NCBI RefSeq assembly: GCF_000719705.1
Contig: NZ_JOHO01000074.1
Coordinates: forward strand, 1-27,624
Length of the DNA: 27,624 nucleotides
Source: Streptomyces sp. NRRL S-350
Lineage (GTDB): Bacteria > Actinomycetota > Actinomycetes > Streptomycetales > Streptomycetaceae
Reading direction: 5' to 3'
Shown here: positions 16,001 through 25,987 of the stretch, piece after piece
How the letters are laid out: each line of letters starts with the position of its first letter
Numbering within the stretch: position 1 is the first letter of the stretch
Made by a program: the position numbers and the translations under genes
Notes under the pieces: model-generated
Told to the model about the DNA's origin: nothing
Databases searched by the model: none
Seen by the model: only the letters and a program-made list of their open reading frames with translations

Positions 16001-18817
16001 GGGGTCGCGGTGGCCTGGGAGCGGTCCTTCGAGGCGGCCCGGCCGCGCCGGATCGAGCTGCCCTCCTACCCGTTCCAGCACCGGTCGTACTGGCTTCGCC
16101 CGCAGACCCGCGGCAGTGCCGCCGGCGTCGGGCTGGCCGCCACCGGGCACCCGCTGCTCGGCTCGGGCACGACGCTGCCCGGCGGCGCCCGGCTGCTCAC
16201 CGCGCGGGTGTCGACGGCCGACCACCCCTGGCTCGCGGACCACGCGGTGCACGAGACGGTGCTGCTGCCGGGCACGGCCTTCGTCGACCTCGCGCTGCAC
16301 GCGGCCGCCCAGAGCGACTGCGACACCGTCGAGGAACTGACCCTGCACGCCCCCGTGGTGCTGCCGGAGCGCGGCGCCGTCCTGCTGCAGGCCATGGTGG
16401 GCGAGCCCGACCCGGACGGCCGCCGCTCGTTCACGCTGCACTCGCGCCCGGCGGAGGAGGAGCCGGACGGCGAGTGGGTGCGCCACGCCACCGGCGTGCT
16501 GGCCCGCTCCGAGGCGCCCGTGCCGGCGGAGTCCGGCGGGGCCTGGCCGCCGCCCGGCGCCACCCCGGTGGACCTGTCGGCCTTCTACCCGACGCTGGCC
16601 GACACCGGTCTCGCCTACGGCCCCGCCTTCCAGGGCGTGCAGGCCGTCTGGCGGGACGACGCCGGTGTCTACGCGGAGGTCGCGGTGGAGGAGGGGCTCT
16701 CGGTGAGCGGCTTCGTCCTGCACCCGGCGCTGCTGGACGCGGCGCTCCACCCGGCCACCGTCCGGTCCGAGGGGCCGGGCGAGGTGCGGCTGCCGTTCGC
16801 CTGGAGCGGCGTGCGCGCCTGGGCCGCCGAACCCCGGCAGCTGCGGGTGCGGCTGACCGCGACCGGACCGGAGACCGTGGCACTGCGGCTCGCGGACGGG
16901 CACGGCGCACCGGTCGCCGAGATCGGCGAGCTGGCGCTGCGTCCGGTCTCCGCCGAGGTGCTGGGCACCCTGCGCGCCGGTTCCGGGCAGCCGCTGCTGC
17001 GGCTGGAGTGGGCCTCGGCTCCGGCCGCGACCAGCCGCCCGGTGTCCGGTCCCTGGCAGGTGGCCGGTGACCCGGCGCTGACCGCCGCCCTGCTCGCCGC
17101 CGGAGTCGACGCCACGGACTGCACCCCGGCGCCCGCCGCCGACGGCACCCCCGCCGAGCGGGCGCACGCCCTGCTGGTCTGGGCCCTCGCCGTGGTCCAG
17201 GAGTTCCTGGCCGACCCGCAGGCGGCCGAAAGCCGCCTGGTGCTGGCCACCCGCGAAGCGGTGGCGGCCGCCGTCGGTGAACGGCCCGACCCGGCCGCCG
17301 CCACGCTCTGGGGCCTGCTGCGCTCGGCCCAGTCGGAGAACCCGGACCGGCTGGTCCTGCTCGACCTGGACGACGACCCGCGCTCGCTGCGTGCCGCGCC
17401 GGCCGCCCTGGCCACCGGCGAGCCCCAACTCGCCCTGCGCGCGGGCACGGTGACCGTCCCCCGGCTGGCCGCCGAGCCGGCCACGGCGGCCGGCCGACCG
17501 GCCTTCCCGGCCGACGGCACGGTGCTCGTCACCGGCGGCACCGGGGTACTGGGCGGCGTCCTGGCCCGGCACCTGGTCGGCGCGTACGGCGTGCGGCACC
17601 TGCTGCTCACCAGCCGGCAGGGCCGCGCGGCCGCCGGGGCCGCGCAGCTGGTCGCCGAACTCACCGAGCTGGGCGCCGAGGTGACCGTCGAGCCCTGCGA
17701 CACCACCGACCGCGCCGCGCTCGCCGCCCTGCTCGGCGCCATCGCGCCGGACCGGCCGCTGTCCGCCGTCTTCCACGCGGCCGGCGTCCTGCGGGACGCC
17801 ACCATCCCCTCGCTCACCCCGGAGCACCTGGCCGACGTCCTGCGGCCGAAGGCCGACGCGGCCTGGCACCTGCACGAGTTGACAGCCGACCTGCCGCTGA
17901 CCGCGTTCGTGCTCTACTCCTCGGCCGCCGGAGTGCTGGGCGCGCCCGGCCAGGGCAACTACGCGGCGGCCAACGCCTTCCTGGACGCCCTCGCCGAGCA
18001 CCGGCACGCCCTCGGGCTGCCCGCCGCCTCGATCGCCTGGGGTCTGTGGGCCGAGGCCGGCGGGCTGACCGGCGACGTCGAGACGGCGCGGGTGGAGCGC
18101 GGCGGACTGAGCGCGATGACCACCCCCGCGGCGCTGGAACTGCTCGACGCCGCGCTGGCGGGCCCGCTGCCGGCGCCCGCCGCCGCCCGGCTCAACCTGC
18201 CCGTGCTGCGCCGCCGGGCGACCGACGGCACGCTGCCGCCGGTGCTGCGCGGCCTGGTGCGGGCCCCCGCCCGCCGGGCCGGCGCCGTGGACAGCGCCGC
18301 GCTGCGGGCCCGGTTGGCCGCCCTGGAGGCCGGGGAGCAGCAGAAGCTGCTGCTGGACACGGTGCGCACCACCATGGCGGCCGTCCTCGGCCACTCCGAA
18401 CCGGACGCGATCGCCCCGGACCGCTCCTTCCTGGAGCTGGGCTTCGACTCGCTGACCGGCGTGGAGTTCCGCAACCGGCTGGCCACGGCGACCGGTCTGC
18501 GGCTGCCCGCCGCCCTGGTCTTCGACCGGCCGAACGCCGCCGCGGTCGCCGAGTACCTGCTGCGGACCCTGGTGGACGCGGCCGACCCGGCCGAGCGGGT
18601 GCTGACGGACCTGGAACGGCTGGAGGCCGCCCTGCTGGCGCTGCCGGAGCGCGACCGCGAGCGGGGCAGGGTCACCGCGCGGCTCCAGCGGCTGCTGGAC
18701 CGCTGGCACGGGACCGCGGACGACCCCGTCCAGGCGGTCGCCGACCGCATCGGCGACGCCAGCGTGGACGAGGTCTTCGACTTCATCGACCGGGAACTCG
18801 GCAGGGCCACGACGTGA
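7022..18817 (+). CDS. Type I modular PKS, two modules (KS-AT-DH-ER-KR-ACP, KS-AT-DH-KR-ACP)
   Basis: The product is 3931 aa from GTG 7022; AAAGGA lies 12 nt upstream. GTG 6980 is an alternative start that lacks an SD. A docking coiled coil spans about 24-45. Module A: KS 48-474 (C218, H353, H393); AT 595-905 with GHSIGE (S686) and HAFH (786-789), malonyl-type; DH 966-1240 (H997, D1162); ER 1446-1759; KR 1769-2020 with LDD (1860-1862), S1904, Y1917; ACP S2086. Module B: KS 2146-2570 (C2319, H2454, H2494); AT from about 2679 with GHSQGE (S2772) and YASH (2872-2875), methylmalonyl-type; DH 3043-3310 with H3074 and D3239, but the motif reads [10 protein letters not shown], with Glu (E3078) for the usual Gly; no ER; KR about 3499-3750 with LRD (3590-3592) for LDD, and Y3647; ACP S3810. 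A C-terminal docking region covers about 3850-3931. The gap after the first PKS stop is 45 bp, so this is one operon. Module A should give a saturated C2 unit and module B a 2-methyl-2-enoyl unit if its DH works. Confidence 0.95.
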   Translation: MDDAVNETGPQADEAGSQEKLRDYLKRATTSLRQTRQRLHDLESREQEPIAVVGMACRYPGGVRSPEDLWRLVDSGTDAVGDFPDDRGWHQDSLYDPDPDAHGKSYVTKGAFLYDAPDFDAGFHGMSGREAGATDPQQRVLLEVAWEALERAAIQPESLHGSDTGVFTGVIGQEYGAYADAPELEGFFLTGNTTSVASGRIAYTLGLEGPAVTLDTACSSSLVAIHLAVQSLRRGECALALAGGATVMASPRVFVEFSRQRGLAPDGRCKSFAAAADGTGWGEGAGLLVLERLSDAVRGGRRILAVIPGSAVNQDGASNGLTAPNGLAQQRVIRQALRAARLSPVDVDAVEAHGTGTSLGDPIEAQALIAAYGQNRPADRPLRLGSIKSNIGHTQAAAGIAGVIKMVMALRHQQLPATLHVDEPSPHVDWTAGAVTLLRRPEAWPAGDRPRSAGVSSFGISGTNAHLIVQEPPAPTAAAPAGSTPAGSTPADSAPADSAPAAAVLPADGLPLLVSARSEPALRAQAAQLHAFLTADPEPDPVAVAHALALTRSHHPVRAAVTAPDRGPLLEALDALARGESAAGLLAPNGRRGRLAFLFTGQGAQRPGMGRELYDRYPAFRAAFEEICGHLDQPLKDIVFAAEGTADAALLDRTEHTQSALFAVEVALHRLLESWGLVPDHVIGHSIGELAAAHVAGVLSVEDACTLVRARGRLMQAARPGGAMTAVQATEDEVAPLVAEHPAEVAIAAVNGPRAVVVSGDEAAVERIAAHFAGLGRKTRRLTVSHAFHSPHMDEVLADFHRVAEGLEYHAPRIPVISNLTGRPAGEELRSADYWTEHIRRPVRFHDGVRQLRELGVTAYLEIGPDRTLTAMAEQCLADDGDGDGTDGEAVFIAPLRRGHSEPRSVLAAAAEAHLLGRDLDWSAVLGGAPAPELDLPTYPFQRRRFWLDSAGAGDAGALGQSPVGHPLLDAAVQLPDGGQLFTARLTLAGQPWLADHRVAGTVLLPGTGFLELALEAAARCGLAGVEELTLHSPLPLTGHDAVQLRLQVAPEGEDGARALTVHSRPEATAPDGEWTHHATGSLTGEDGGPQSPLPAQWPPADAAAVPVDGLYEDLDGLGLGYGPVFQGLRAVWRSGTDLLAEVALPEGTAGAPYRLHPALLDAALHALLFSGPDGRVELDRVRLPFSWSGITLRATGADVLRVRLSPRADGGGTFALDLYDHDGDPVGTVAALTLRALDPAALAAAPARREPLYRLGWTQLPGSATDPVPAAPVVTGASALAALAEAVRSGADAPELVVLDTAAADTTGAGPTAAADGAESVPARTHRAAGELLTVLQEFLGDSALEGSRLVVATRRAVTALPEDPAVDPTGAALWGLARVAQSENPGRVLLADHDGREPVGTALPAAFAGGENQLALRAGARYVPRLAAEPDTPVHLPADPGTPWRLEVTEGGTLDGLTAVADTAPAEPLGPGQVRIAVRAAGMNFRDVLVALGMYPGRASIGGEAAGVVTATGPGVTGLRVGDRVMGLFDGAIASGAVTDQRLLARVPAGWSFAQAATTPVVFLTAYYGLRDLADLRPGERLLVHSAAGGVGLAALQLARHWQAEVFGTASPGKWHALRELGLDDDHLASSRTLDFEPHFAAATDGAGVDVVLDSLAREFVDASLRLLPRGGRFLEMGKTDIRDAGQVAEAHPGVAYRAFDMTEAGPDRIQEMLRDLLELFERGVLTPLPVTAFDVRHAPEAFRHLQQARHIGKVALTVPQPIDPDGTVLVTGGTGALGALAARHLVTGHGARHLVLAGRSGPAAPGAAELAAELTALGATVTLAACDAADPAALADLLAAVPAAHPLTAVVHCAGTLDDATLPALTADRLSTVLRPKVDAAWNLHHRTAGLDLAAFVLYSSVAGVLGNPGQANYAAGNTFLDALAEHRHALGLPAVSLAWGLWDPSAGLAGTLDGQERKRIERSGLLPLDAATGTELFDRALAAGRPTLVPALLDLPVLRRMAADSAPLPAVLGPVLGPARPRASAPAAGASQLARKVAGLDDTDATGVLLDLMHRQIAAVLGNDPSEPVDPAQPFKDLGFDSLTAVELRNVLGRASGLRLPATLLFDYPTPAELAAELLSRLRGAPQPASGPAPAGPAAATDDPIAIVGMGCRFPGGADSPEGLWRVAADGIDTIADYPGGRGWNLDELYEPEPGKAGRTYVRQGGFLHDAAGFDADFFGISPREAEAMDPQQRLLLEVAWETLEHAGIRPGTLRGSQVGVFAGVAAQEYGAGSATTQEAVAGYVLTGSTTSVASGRIAYTLGLEGPAVTVDTACSSSLVAAHLAAQSLRSGECTMALAGGTTIMATPGIFLEFSRQRGMAPDGRCKPFAGAADGTGWGEGVGMVLLERLSDARANGHEVLAVIRGSAVNQDGASNGLTAPNGPSQQRVIRAALASAGLTAADVDAVEAHGTGTVLGDPIEAQALLATYGQDRPADRPLLLGSIKSNIGHTQAAAGIAGIIKTVQALRHGELPRTLHIDEPSPHVNWSDGAVRLLSENTPWPETGRPRRAGVSSFGISGTNAHIILEAAPAPSAAAPPQPGAADDAPAVLPLVLSARDAAALREQAAGVVELLAADSAPAPADLGFSLVTTRDQHPHRAVVVGADPAELREGLSALARGEQAPGLVEGVAGAPGKVAFVFPGQGAQWEGMARELMETSPVFRESIRACAEALGRHTDWSLPDVLLGRPGAPPLERVDVVQPALFAVMVSLARLWQAAGVRPDAVVGHSQGEIAAAHIAGALDLDDAARVVALRSRALTELAGTGAMASIPLPADEVTARLADFGGDLTVAVCNGPAATVVAGAPQDVERFVQRCRDEDVRARTIPVDYASHTPHVEVIRERLLAELDGLSPRAAGIPLYSTLTGEPLDTTRMTADYWYENLRRPVRFDRAVAALAAAQFRSFVETSPHPVLTVATEGILDGTGTVIPTLRRDDGGLRRFLTSLAGAHTAGVAVAWERSFEAARPRRIELPSYPFQHRSYWLRPQTRGSAAGVGLAATGHPLLGSGTTLPGGARLLTARVSTADHPWLADHAVHETVLLPGTAFVDLALHAAAQSDCDTVEELTLHAPVVLPERGAVLLQAMVGEPDPDGRRSFTLHSRPAEEEPDGEWVRHATGVLARSEAPVPAESGGAWPPPGATPVDLSAFYPTLADTGLAYGPAFQGVQAVWRDDAGVYAEVAVEEGLSVSGFVLHPALLDAALHPATVRSEGPGEVRLPFAWSGVRAWAAEPRQLRVRLTATGPETVALRLADGHGAPVAEIGELALRPVSAEVLGTLRAGSGQPLLRLEWASAPAATSRPVSGPWQVAGDPALTAALLAAGVDATDCTPAPAADGTPAERAHALLVWALAVVQEFLADPQAAESRLVLATREAVAAAVGERPDPAAATLWGLLRSAQSENPDRLVLLDLDDDPRSLRAAPAALATGEPQLALRAGTVTVPRLAAEPATAAGRPAFPADGTVLVTGGTGVLGGVLARHLVGAYGVRHLLLTSRQGRAAAGAAQLVAELTELGAEVTVEPCDTTDRAALAALLGAIAPDRPLSAVFHAAGVLRDATIPSLTPEHLADVLRPKADAAWHLHELTADLPLTAFVLYSSAAGVLGAPGQGNYAAANAFLDALAEHRHALGLPAASIAWGLWAEAGGLTGDVETARVERGGLSAMTTPAALELLDAALAGPLPAPAAARLNLPVLRRRATDGTLPPVLRGLVRAPARRAGAVDSAALRARLAALEAGEQQKLLLDTVRTTMAAVLGHSEPDAIAPDRSFLELGFDSLTGVEFRNRLATATGLRLPAALVFDRPNAAAVAEYLLRTLVDAADPAERVLTDLERLEAALLALPERDRERGRVTARLQRLLDRWHGTADDPVQAVADRIGDASVDEVFDFIDRELGRATT
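8462..8521 (+). repeat. Four 15-bp tandem repeats in the KS-AT linker of PKS module A
   Basis: Four in-frame 15-bp units encode [20 protein letters not shown] (residues 481-500 from GTG 7022). Units 1 and 2 are identical; units 3 and 4 differ from each other only at the last base. The segment sits between the end of KS and the start of AT, where a flexible Ala/Pro-rich linker is tolerated. Unit duplication by slippage is the likely origin. Confidence 0.85.
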
Positions 18818-18834
18818 CGAAGGAGCGAACAGCG

Positions 18835-21800
18835 ATGGCGAACGAGGAGAAGCTCGTCGAGTACCTCAAGTGGGTGACGGCGGATCTGGCCCGGACCAAG
18901 CAGCGGCTCCAGGACCTGGAGTCCGAGCCCATCGCGGTGGTGGCCATGGGCTGCCGCTACCCGGGGGGCGTGCGCTCCCCCGAGGACCTGTGGCGGCTGC
19001 TCAGCGAGGGCCGGGACGCCGTCGGCGCCCTGCCCGAGGGGCGCGGCTGGCCCGAGGACCTGTACGACCCCGACCCCGACCGGACCGGCCGGATCACCGC
19101 CCGGGAGGGCGGATTCGTCCACGACGCCGACCGCTTCGACGCCGCGTTCTTCGGCATCAGCCCGCGCGAGGCGGCGGCCATCGACCCGCAGCAGCGGCTG
19201 CTGCTGGAGGTCGTCTGGGAGACCTTCGAGCGGGCCGGCCTGGTGCCGGCGGCGCTGCGCGGCGAACAGGTGGGCGTGTTCGCGGGCGTGATGTACGGCG
19301 ACTACGGGTCACGGCTGATCGGCCGCACTCCCCCGGAGGTCGAGGGCATGGTCGGCACCGGCAGCGCGGGCAGTGTCGCCTCCGGCCGGGTGTCGTACAC
19401 CTTCGGGCTGGAGGGCCCGGCGGTGACGGTCGACACCGCGTGCTCGTCGTCGCTGGTCGCCGTGCACCTGGCCTGCCAGGCGCTGCGCCGCGGCGAGTGC
19501 ACGCTGGCGCTGGCCGGCGGCGTCACCGTGATGGCCACCCCCGGGGTGTTCGTCGAGTTCAGCCGGCAGCGCGGGCTGGCCGCCGACGGCCGCTGCAAGT
19601 CCTTCGCGGCCGCCGCGGACGGCACCGGCTGGGGTGAGGGCGCGGGGGTGGTGCTGCTGGAGCGGCTCTCCGACGCCCGCGCCAACGGGCACGAGGTGCT
19701 GGCGGTGATCCGCGGCTCGGCGGTCAACCAGGACGGCGGCAGCAACGGCCTCACCGCGCCCAACGGCCCGTCCCAGGAGCGGCTGGTGCACGCGGCGCTG
19801 GCCGCCGCCCGCCTGGCGCCGGAGGACGTCGACGCGGTGGAGGGCCATGGCACCGGCACGGTGCTCGGCGACCCGATCGAGGCCCAGGCCCTGCTCAACA
19901 CCTACGGCAGGGGCCGGCCGGCCGACCGGCCGCTCTGGCTGGGCTCGCTCAAGTCCAACCTGGGCCACACCCAGGCGGCCGCCGGCATCGCCGGGATCAT
20001 CAAGATGGTGCTGGCGATGCGGCACGGCCTGCTGCCCCGCACCCTGCACGTCGACGCCCCCACCCCGCACGTCGACTGGGAGGACGGGGCGGTGCGGCTG
20101 CTGACCGAGGCGACGCGCTGGCCGCGGACCGACCGGCCCCGCCGGGCGGCGGTGTCCTCCTTCGGCATCAGCGGCACCAACGCCCACGTCATCCTGGAGG
20201 GGGCGCCGCCGGCCGAACCGGCCGCGGAGCCTGCCGCACCGGCTGCCGAACCGGCTGCCGAACCCGTCGCGGCACCCGCCGCCGGGGCCGCGGCCGGGCC
20301 GACCGCCTGGCTGCTCACCGGCCGCACCGCGCAGGCCCTGCGCGACCAGGCGGCCCGGCTGCTGGACGCCACCGTCGAGCGGCCCGGCGCCGGGTCCGTC
20401 GCGATCGGCCACGCGCTGGCCACCACCCGCACCCGGTTCCCGCACCGCGCGGTGGTGGTGGCCGACGGGCCGGAGGCCGCGCGGGCCGGGCTGACGGCGC
20501 TCGCCGAGGGCCGCGCCGCCGCCTCCGTGGTGCGCGGGCGGGTCCGCGCGTCCGGCCGGACCGCGTTCGTCCTCAGCGGCCAGGGCAGCCAACGGCCGGG
20601 CATGGGAAGCGAGTTGTACCAGCGCTTCCCGGTCTACGCGGCGGCCTTCGACGAGGTGTGCGCCGAACTGGACCGGCACCTGGAGCGGCCGCTGCGCGAC
20701 CTGGTGTTCGCCCCCGCCGGCAGCCCCGAGGCCGCCCTCCTGGACACCACCGAGTACACCCAGCCGGCGCTCTTCGCCGTGGAGACCGCCCTGTACCGGC
20801 TGCTGCGCTCCTGCGGCGCCGAGCCCGACTACCTGATCGGCCACTCGATCGGCGAGTTGACGGCCGCCCACCTGGCCGGGGTGTTCTCGCTGCCGGACGC
20901 CGCCGCACTGGTCGCCGCCCGCGGCCGGCTGCTGCAGGCGATGCCCGAGGACGGCGCGATGGTCGCCCTGCAGGCGACCGAGGAGGAGGTCCGACCGCTG
21001 CTGGAGGGGCACCGGGACGTGGACGTCGCCGCGGTCAACGGACCGGACTCGCTGGTGGTCTCGGGCGGCCGGGCGGGCGTCCTGGCGATCGCCCAGCAGT
21101 GGCGCGAGCGCGGGCGCAAGGCCAAGCGGCTCACCGTCAGCCACGCCTTCCACTCCCCGCACGCGGACGCCGTACTGGACGGGTTCCGCGTCCTCGCCGA
21201 GAAGGCCGAGTACCACCCGCCGACGATCCCGGTGGTCTCCAACGTCACCGGCGAACTCGCCACCGCCGAGCAGCTGACCGATCCCGGCTACTGGGCCCGG
21301 CACATCCGGGCCGCCGTCCGCTTCCACCGCGGCACCGAGACCCTGCGCGCCGAGAACGTGACCACCTTCGTGGAGCTGGGGCCGGACGCCACCCTCGCCG
21401 GACTGGTCGGCGGCACCCCGGTGCTGCGGGCCGACCGGCCGGAGGCGCTCACCCTGCTGCACGCGGCGGCGGCCCTGGAGGTGGCGGGGAGCGCCGTCGA
21501 CTGGCCCGCCCTGCTCGGTTCCGCCGGATCCGAGCCGGTCGCCCTGCCGACCTACGCGTTCCAGCGCGAACGGTACTGGCTGGACCCGCTCCCGCTGACC
21601 GCAGCCGACCTCGCGTCGGCGCCGGCCGGGACGGCGGACGCCGACGAGGCGGCGCAGGACGAGGAGTTGGCGGTGCCGGCGCTGGCACGGCTGGCCCTGG
21701 TGCCGCCGGGCGAACGGCCCGACTTCCTGGTCGGGGTGGTGCTCGGCCACGCGGCCGCCGTCCTCGGGGTGGAACGGGCCGACACCCTGGACCCGGAGGA

Positions 21801-21993
21801 CGACTTCCTCCAGCTGGGACTCACCTCCTTCACCGCACTCGAACTCACCCGGCTGATGGGCGAGGACGGCGTCGAGGTCACCCCGGGCATGGTCTACGAC
21901 AACCCCACCCCCCGGCTGCTCGCCCAGCACCTGGCCGAGCAACTGGCCGACCTCGTCGACGGCACTCCGGCCGCCCCGGGGGTGGCGCGATGA
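18835..21993 (+). CDS. Type I modular PKS, terminal minimal module (KS-AT-ACP), no thioesterase
   Basis: The product is 1052 aa. ATG 18835 has AAGGAG 9 nt upstream; GTG 18814, overlapping the previous stop, is a weaker alternative. Residues 1-30 ([20 protein letters not shown]) are a classic N-terminal docking coiled coil. KS is about 31-455 with C203, H338 in EGHGTGT (the usual second residue is Ala) and H378 in KSNLGH. AT is about 577-895 with GHSIGE (S671) and HAFH (770-773), malonyl-type. ACP is about 945-1040 with S998 in an unusual LGLTSFTAL context instead of GFDSL. There is no KR, DH, ER or TE, and only about 12 residues follow the ACP, with no C-terminal docking region. The expected product is therefore a beta-ketoacyl chain left on this ACP, released by a separate enzyme. 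An Ala-Glu-Pro linker (about 20212-20270) separates KS and AT. The stop overlaps the next ATG (ATGA), so translation is probably coupled. Confidence 0.95.
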   Translation: MANEEKLVEYLKWVTADLARTKQRLQDLESEPIAVVAMGCRYPGGVRSPEDLWRLLSEGRDAVGALPEGRGWPEDLYDPDPDRTGRITAREGGFVHDADRFDAAFFGISPREAAAIDPQQRLLLEVVWETFERAGLVPAALRGEQVGVFAGVMYGDYGSRLIGRTPPEVEGMVGTGSAGSVASGRVSYTFGLEGPAVTVDTACSSSLVAVHLACQALRRGECTLALAGGVTVMATPGVFVEFSRQRGLAADGRCKSFAAAADGTGWGEGAGVVLLERLSDARANGHEVLAVIRGSAVNQDGGSNGLTAPNGPSQERLVHAALAAARLAPEDVDAVEGHGTGTVLGDPIEAQALLNTYGRGRPADRPLWLGSLKSNLGHTQAAAGIAGIIKMVLAMRHGLLPRTLHVDAPTPHVDWEDGAVRLLTEATRWPRTDRPRRAAVSSFGISGTNAHVILEGAPPAEPAAEPAAPAAEPAAEPVAAPAAGAAAGPTAWLLTGRTAQALRDQAARLLDATVERPGAGSVAIGHALATTRTRFPHRAVVVADGPEAARAGLTALAEGRAAASVVRGRVRASGRTAFVLSGQGSQRPGMGSELYQRFPVYAAAFDEVCAELDRHLERPLRDLVFAPAGSPEAALLDTTEYTQPALFAVETALYRLLRSCGAEPDYLIGHSIGELTAAHLAGVFSLPDAAALVAARGRLLQAMPEDGAMVALQATEEEVRPLLEGHRDVDVAAVNGPDSLVVSGGRAGVLAIAQQWRERGRKAKRLTVSHAFHSPHADAVLDGFRVLAEKAEYHPPTIPVVSNVTGELATAEQLTDPGYWARHIRAAVRFHRGTETLRAENVTTFVELGPDATLAGLVGGTPVLRADRPEALTLLHAAAALEVAGSAVDWPALLGSAGSEPVALPTYAFQRERYWLDPLPLTAADLASAPAGTADADEAAQDEELAVPALARLALVPPGERPDFLVGVVLGHAAAVLGVERADTLDPEDDFLQLGLTSFTALELTRLMGEDGVEVTPGMVYDNPTPRLLAQHLAEQLADLVDGTPAAPGVAR

Positions 21994-22820
21994 GCGGGGC
22001 GAACGGCGCCCGGATCAGCCGGATCGCGCCCCAGCGGCGGCACACCCTGCAGTTCCTGCGCGAGATCCGCGCGTTCTCGCCGGTCTTCCTCGACACCGAG
22101 GTCGACATGTCGGCCGTCCAGCGGCTCCGGGCGGACGCCCGGGAGCGCGGTGAGCGCTCGTCGGTCCTGAGCTACGTGCTGTACGCGACGGCGCGGGTGC
22201 TGGCCCGCCACCCGCAGGCCAACGCGGCGATCCGGGGCGGCGGCCGGCCCAGGGTCGCCCGCTACCCGTCCGTCAACGGCAAGATCACCCTCGACAAGAC
22301 GGTCGGCGGCGAGCGGATCGTGCTGTCGACCGTCCTGGCCGACCTGCAGCACACCGAACTCGCCGAGATCCAGCGGCAGATCGAGCACCACCGCGACGGC
22401 GACCCGCAGGTGATGCCCGAGTACGCGGGCACCCGGCTGCTGCACCGGCTGCCCTGGCCGGTGGGCGGGTGGCTGTTCCGGCTCGGGGTGCGGCCGCTGA
22501 GCCGCCGGGCGGCGACCTTCGGCACCTTCGCGGTGACCTCGCTGTCGCACCGGCCCGTCGACGGCTTCGCCTCCGTCGGGGGCACCACGATCACGCTGGG
22601 CCTCGGCCAGGTCGCCGAGCGCCCGGTGGTCCGCGACGGGCGGGTGGCGGTCGCCCCGACCATGCGGCTCACCCTCACCTTCGACCACCGGGTGATCGAC
22701 GGTGCGGAGGCGGCGGACGTCCTGGCCGGGATCAAGGCCGCGCTGGAGACCTTCGAGCGGCCGTCCACCCGGCCGGACGCGCCGGCCCCGGCCGCCGCGC
22801 AGAGCCAGGAGGCACGATGA
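21990..22820 (+). CDS. E2-type (2-oxoacid dehydrogenase) acyltransferase, catalytic domain only
   Basis: The product is 276 aa and resembles the catalytic domain of dihydrolipoyl acyltransferases (the chloramphenicol acetyltransferase-like fold). The signature DHRVIDG near the C terminus gives catalytic H233 and D237-G238, and [16 protein letters not shown] (about 172-187) matches the E2 core. There is no lipoyl domain and no peripheral-subunit-binding domain, and no E1 or E3 gene is nearby, so it is not part of a normal dehydrogenase complex. Its start overlaps the PKS stop (ATGA) and its stop overlaps the hydrolase start. Stand-alone E2-like acetyltransferases paired with a hydrolase-fold protein are known in tetronate clusters (Agg4, AbyA4), where they acetylate the hydroxymethyl group of an acyl-tetronate. 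I infer that role from context. Acyl transfer in chain release is an alternative. Family assignment is firm; the substrate is not. Confidence 0.85.
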   Translation: MSGANGARISRIAPQRRHTLQFLREIRAFSPVFLDTEVDMSAVQRLRADARERGERSSVLSYVLYATARVLARHPQANAAIRGGGRPRVARYPSVNGKITLDKTVGGERIVLSTVLADLQHTELAEIQRQIEHHRDGDPQVMPEYAGTRLLHRLPWPVGGWLFRLGVRPLSRRAATFGTFAVTSLSHRPVDGFASVGGTTITLGLGQVAERPVVRDGRVAVAPTMRLTLTFDHRVIDGAEAADVLAGIKAALETFERPSTRPDAPAPAAAQSQEAR

Positions 22821-23893
22821 ACGACCTGCGGGAACTCAAGCAGTACGTGGGCGCGCACGCCCGCGGCCAGCGGATCGGGGACTACGCCGCGGTGCTGGAG
22901 CGGATCCGCCACGACGAGGACGGCCCGGGCTCCTGGGTCGGCGAGTGGGCCGCCGAGGGCGAGCGGCTCGGGCGGGCGGGGCGGCACCTGGAGGCCTGCC
23001 GGCACTTCATCATGGCGCGGTTCCCCTTCGTCGACGGTCCGGCCCGGCTCGCCGCGCTGGACCTCAGCCTCGCCTCCTTCGAGCGCTGGCGCCTGGAGAC
23101 CCGGCAGGACATCCACCGGCTGGAGGTCGACCTCAAGGGGGGCCGGGTGGTCTGCTGGCACAGCGGCCTCAGCCCCACCGACCGGCGCCCGCTGCTGCTG
23201 CTCATGGGCGGCAACGTCAGCGTCAAGGAGCAGTGGGCGCCCGCGCTGCGGATCTTCCGCCGGCTGGGCTTCGCGGCGATGGTCACCGACATGCCGAGCT
23301 GCGGGGAGAACACGCTGCCGTACGACGCCGACAGCCCGGGTATGATCTCGGGCCTGCTCGACGCCGTCGAGGACCGGGCCCGGGTGCGCGAGACGTACGC
23401 GCTCGCGATGAGCTTCAGCGGCCACCTGGCGCTGCGCTGCGCGTCCGCCGACCCCCGGATCCGGGGCGTGCTGACCGTCGGTGCGCCGGTCAACGGCTTC
23501 TTCACCGACGCCAGTTGGCGCCCGCGGATCCCCCGGGTCACGATCGACACCCTGGTGCACATGACCGGTGTCGAGGAGCCGGACCTCTTCGCGGAACTGG
23601 GCGGATGGGCGCTGAGCGGCGAGGAGCTGGCCGCCCTCGACATCCCGGTCGCCTACGTGGCCAGCCGGCGTGACGAGATCATCCCGCCGGAGGACCCGGC
23701 GCTGCTGCTCCGCCGGGTGCGCCGGCTGCGGCTGCTGGAACACGACGACGTCCACGGCGCGCCGGACCACGTGGTGGAGACCCAGCTCTTCACCGCGCGC
23801 TCGCTGCTGGCCATGCGCGGCGGTGCGCTACCGCAGCGCGCCGCGCTCGCGGTGCTCGCCCGGCTGGCCCGGCTCCGCAGCCGCTCCGGCTGA
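22817..23893 (+). CDS. Alpha/beta hydrolase of the FrsA/dihydropseudooxynicotine-hydrolase type; possible acetate-eliminating partner
   Basis: The product is 358 aa; AGGAGG lies 4 nt before ATG 22817. A helical N-terminal cap of about 115 residues precedes the hydrolase core (RPLLLLMGGNVS, about 129-140). The nucleophile elbow reads AMSFSGH, with S199 flanked by Ala197 and Ser201 instead of the usual glycines. Candidate triad partners are D286 (RRDEIIPPED) and H313 (DDVHGAP). There is no signal peptide, so it is cytosolic. It is the last gene of the PKS operon, overlapping the E2-like gene by ATGA and followed by a strong terminator. A hydrolase-fold protein next to an E2-like acetyltransferase matches the Agg5/AbyA5 type, which removes acetate from an acetylated tetronate to leave an exocyclic methylene. 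A discrete chain-releasing or editing hydrolase is the main alternative. The fold is confident; the reaction is inferred. Confidence 0.82.
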   Translation: MNDLRELKQYVGAHARGQRIGDYAAVLERIRHDEDGPGSWVGEWAAEGERLGRAGRHLEACRHFIMARFPFVDGPARLAALDLSLASFERWRLETRQDIHRLEVDLKGGRVVCWHSGLSPTDRRPLLLLMGGNVSVKEQWAPALRIFRRLGFAAMVTDMPSCGENTLPYDADSPGMISGLLDAVEDRARVRETYALAMSFSGHLALRCASADPRIRGVLTVGAPVNGFFTDASWRPRIPRVTIDTLVHMTGVEEPDLFAELGGWALSGEELAALDIPVAYVASRRDEIIPPEDPALLLRRVRRLRLLEHDDVHGAPDHVVETQLFTARSLLAMRGGALPQRAALAVLARLARLRSRSG

Positions 23894-23908
23894 CCCGTCG
23901 CCGTCCTG

Positions 23909-23947
23909 CGCGGGCGGCCCGGCCGACTTTCGGCCGGGCCGCCCGCG
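23909..23947 (+). terminator. Strong hairpin terminator of the PKS operon
   Basis: Perfect 18-bp arms (23909-23926 and 23930-23947) enclose a 3-nt CTT loop, starting 15 bp after the hydrolase stop. No U-tract follows, which is common in actinomycetes. Because the stem is symmetric it could also stop minus-strand transcripts from the convergent ABC gene. Confidence 0.9.
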
Positions 23948-24074
23948 TGTCGGCGTGTTCGTGGACGGACGGACGGGCGGGGCGGGTGTGCGGGTCCGTG
24001 CCCGGGCCGCGATGCCTGACCAGCCGGGGCGCCCGGGCCGGTGGGCGTCGCGGCCGGTCAGGCGTCGCGGCCGG
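23948..24074. other. Convergent intergenic spacer
   Basis: This is the remainder of the 181-bp gap between the hydrolase and ABC gene 3' ends. Apart from the start of the 17-bp tandem repeat (24044 onward) I see no gene and no further stem of note. Confidence 0.6.

Positions 24075-24087
<13 letters not shown>
24044..24087. repeat. 17-bp tandem repeat across the ABC gene stop codon
   Basis: The unit GGCGTCGCGGCCGGTCA occurs twice in perfect tandem (24044-24060, 24061-24077) followed by its first 10 bases (24078-24087). On the minus strand the unit contains the gene's last codons and TGA, so the gene's end (..RDA-stop) is partly duplicated downstream. This looks like replication slippage. It leaves the protein intact. 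Confidence 0.9.
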
Positions 24088-25874
<1,787 letters not shown>

Positions 25875-25881
25875 TGCCTCC

Positions 25882-25911
25882 ATTGAGTGACCATCTTTCA
25901 ATATCAGTCAA
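25882..25911 (-). promoter_or_regulatory. Putative promoter of the ABC exporter gene
   Basis: On the minus strand, TTGACT (25911-25906), an 18-bp spacer and CTCAAT (25887-25882), then GGAGGCA and GTG at 25874. The hexamer and spacer geometry equals that of the tetR and MFS promoters. The -10 is a poor match, so the call rests mainly on the shared layout. Confidence 0.5.
25888..25910. promoter_or_regulatory. TetR-type operator candidate O2 (ABC side)
   Basis: A 23-bp dyad with outer arms TGAC and GTCA and the core TTTCAAT, aligning without gaps to O1 (17 of 23). It fills the spacer of the ABC promoter, where a bound repressor would exclude RNA polymerase. Its inner arms are less symmetric than those of O3, so weaker binding is expected. 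Confidence 0.7.
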
Positions 25912-25940
25912 TCACAGAATACCTCCCAGTGTCTTCACTG

Positions 25941-25970
25941 TTGACTAGTTTTCAAATCTAGTCATACGTT
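25941..25970 (+). promoter_or_regulatory. Putative promoter of the MFS exporter gene
   Basis: TTGACT (25941-25946), 18-bp spacer, TACGTT (25965-25970). The predicted start of transcription, near 25977, lies at the edge of the AGGAGG SD (25976-25981), so the leader would be only about a dozen bases. O3 occupies the spacer. Confidence 0.65.
25942..25964. promoter_or_regulatory. TetR-type operator candidate O3 (MFS side)
   Basis: The best of the dyads: perfect 7-bp outer arms TGACTAG and CTAGTCA separated by 9 bp with the core TTT-C-AAA. Only one pair within the 11-bp half-sites breaks the symmetry. It shares 18 of 23 positions with O1. Its position over the MFS promoter, 31 bp from O2, suggests joint control of both pumps. 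Confidence 0.78.
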
Positions 25971-25987
25971 GGTGCAGGAGGTGGAGA

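Noticed and set aside
16980..17520. Enoylreductase in PKS2 module B
   Set aside because: The stretch between DH and KR is only the structural KR subdomain; there is no NADPH-binding GGVG motif or ER core.
7712..18709. Very long minus-strand open frame (over 3600 codons) opposite PKS2, and similar ones opposite PKS1 and PKS3
   Set aside because: They mirror the GC-biased codon pattern of the PKS genes, have low-complexity Arg/Gly/Ala-rich translations and no family motifs, while the plus-strand frames carry complete PKS domains.
18814..18834. GTG at 18814 overlapping the PKS2 stop as the start of PKS3
   Set aside because: It has no SD of its own, whereas ATG 18835 has AAGGAG at 9 nt and gives the standard docking-helix N terminus (MANEEKL).
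21826..21993. Thioesterase domain at the end of the PKS line
   Set aside because: Only an ACP and about 12 further residues are present, with no GxSxG motif.
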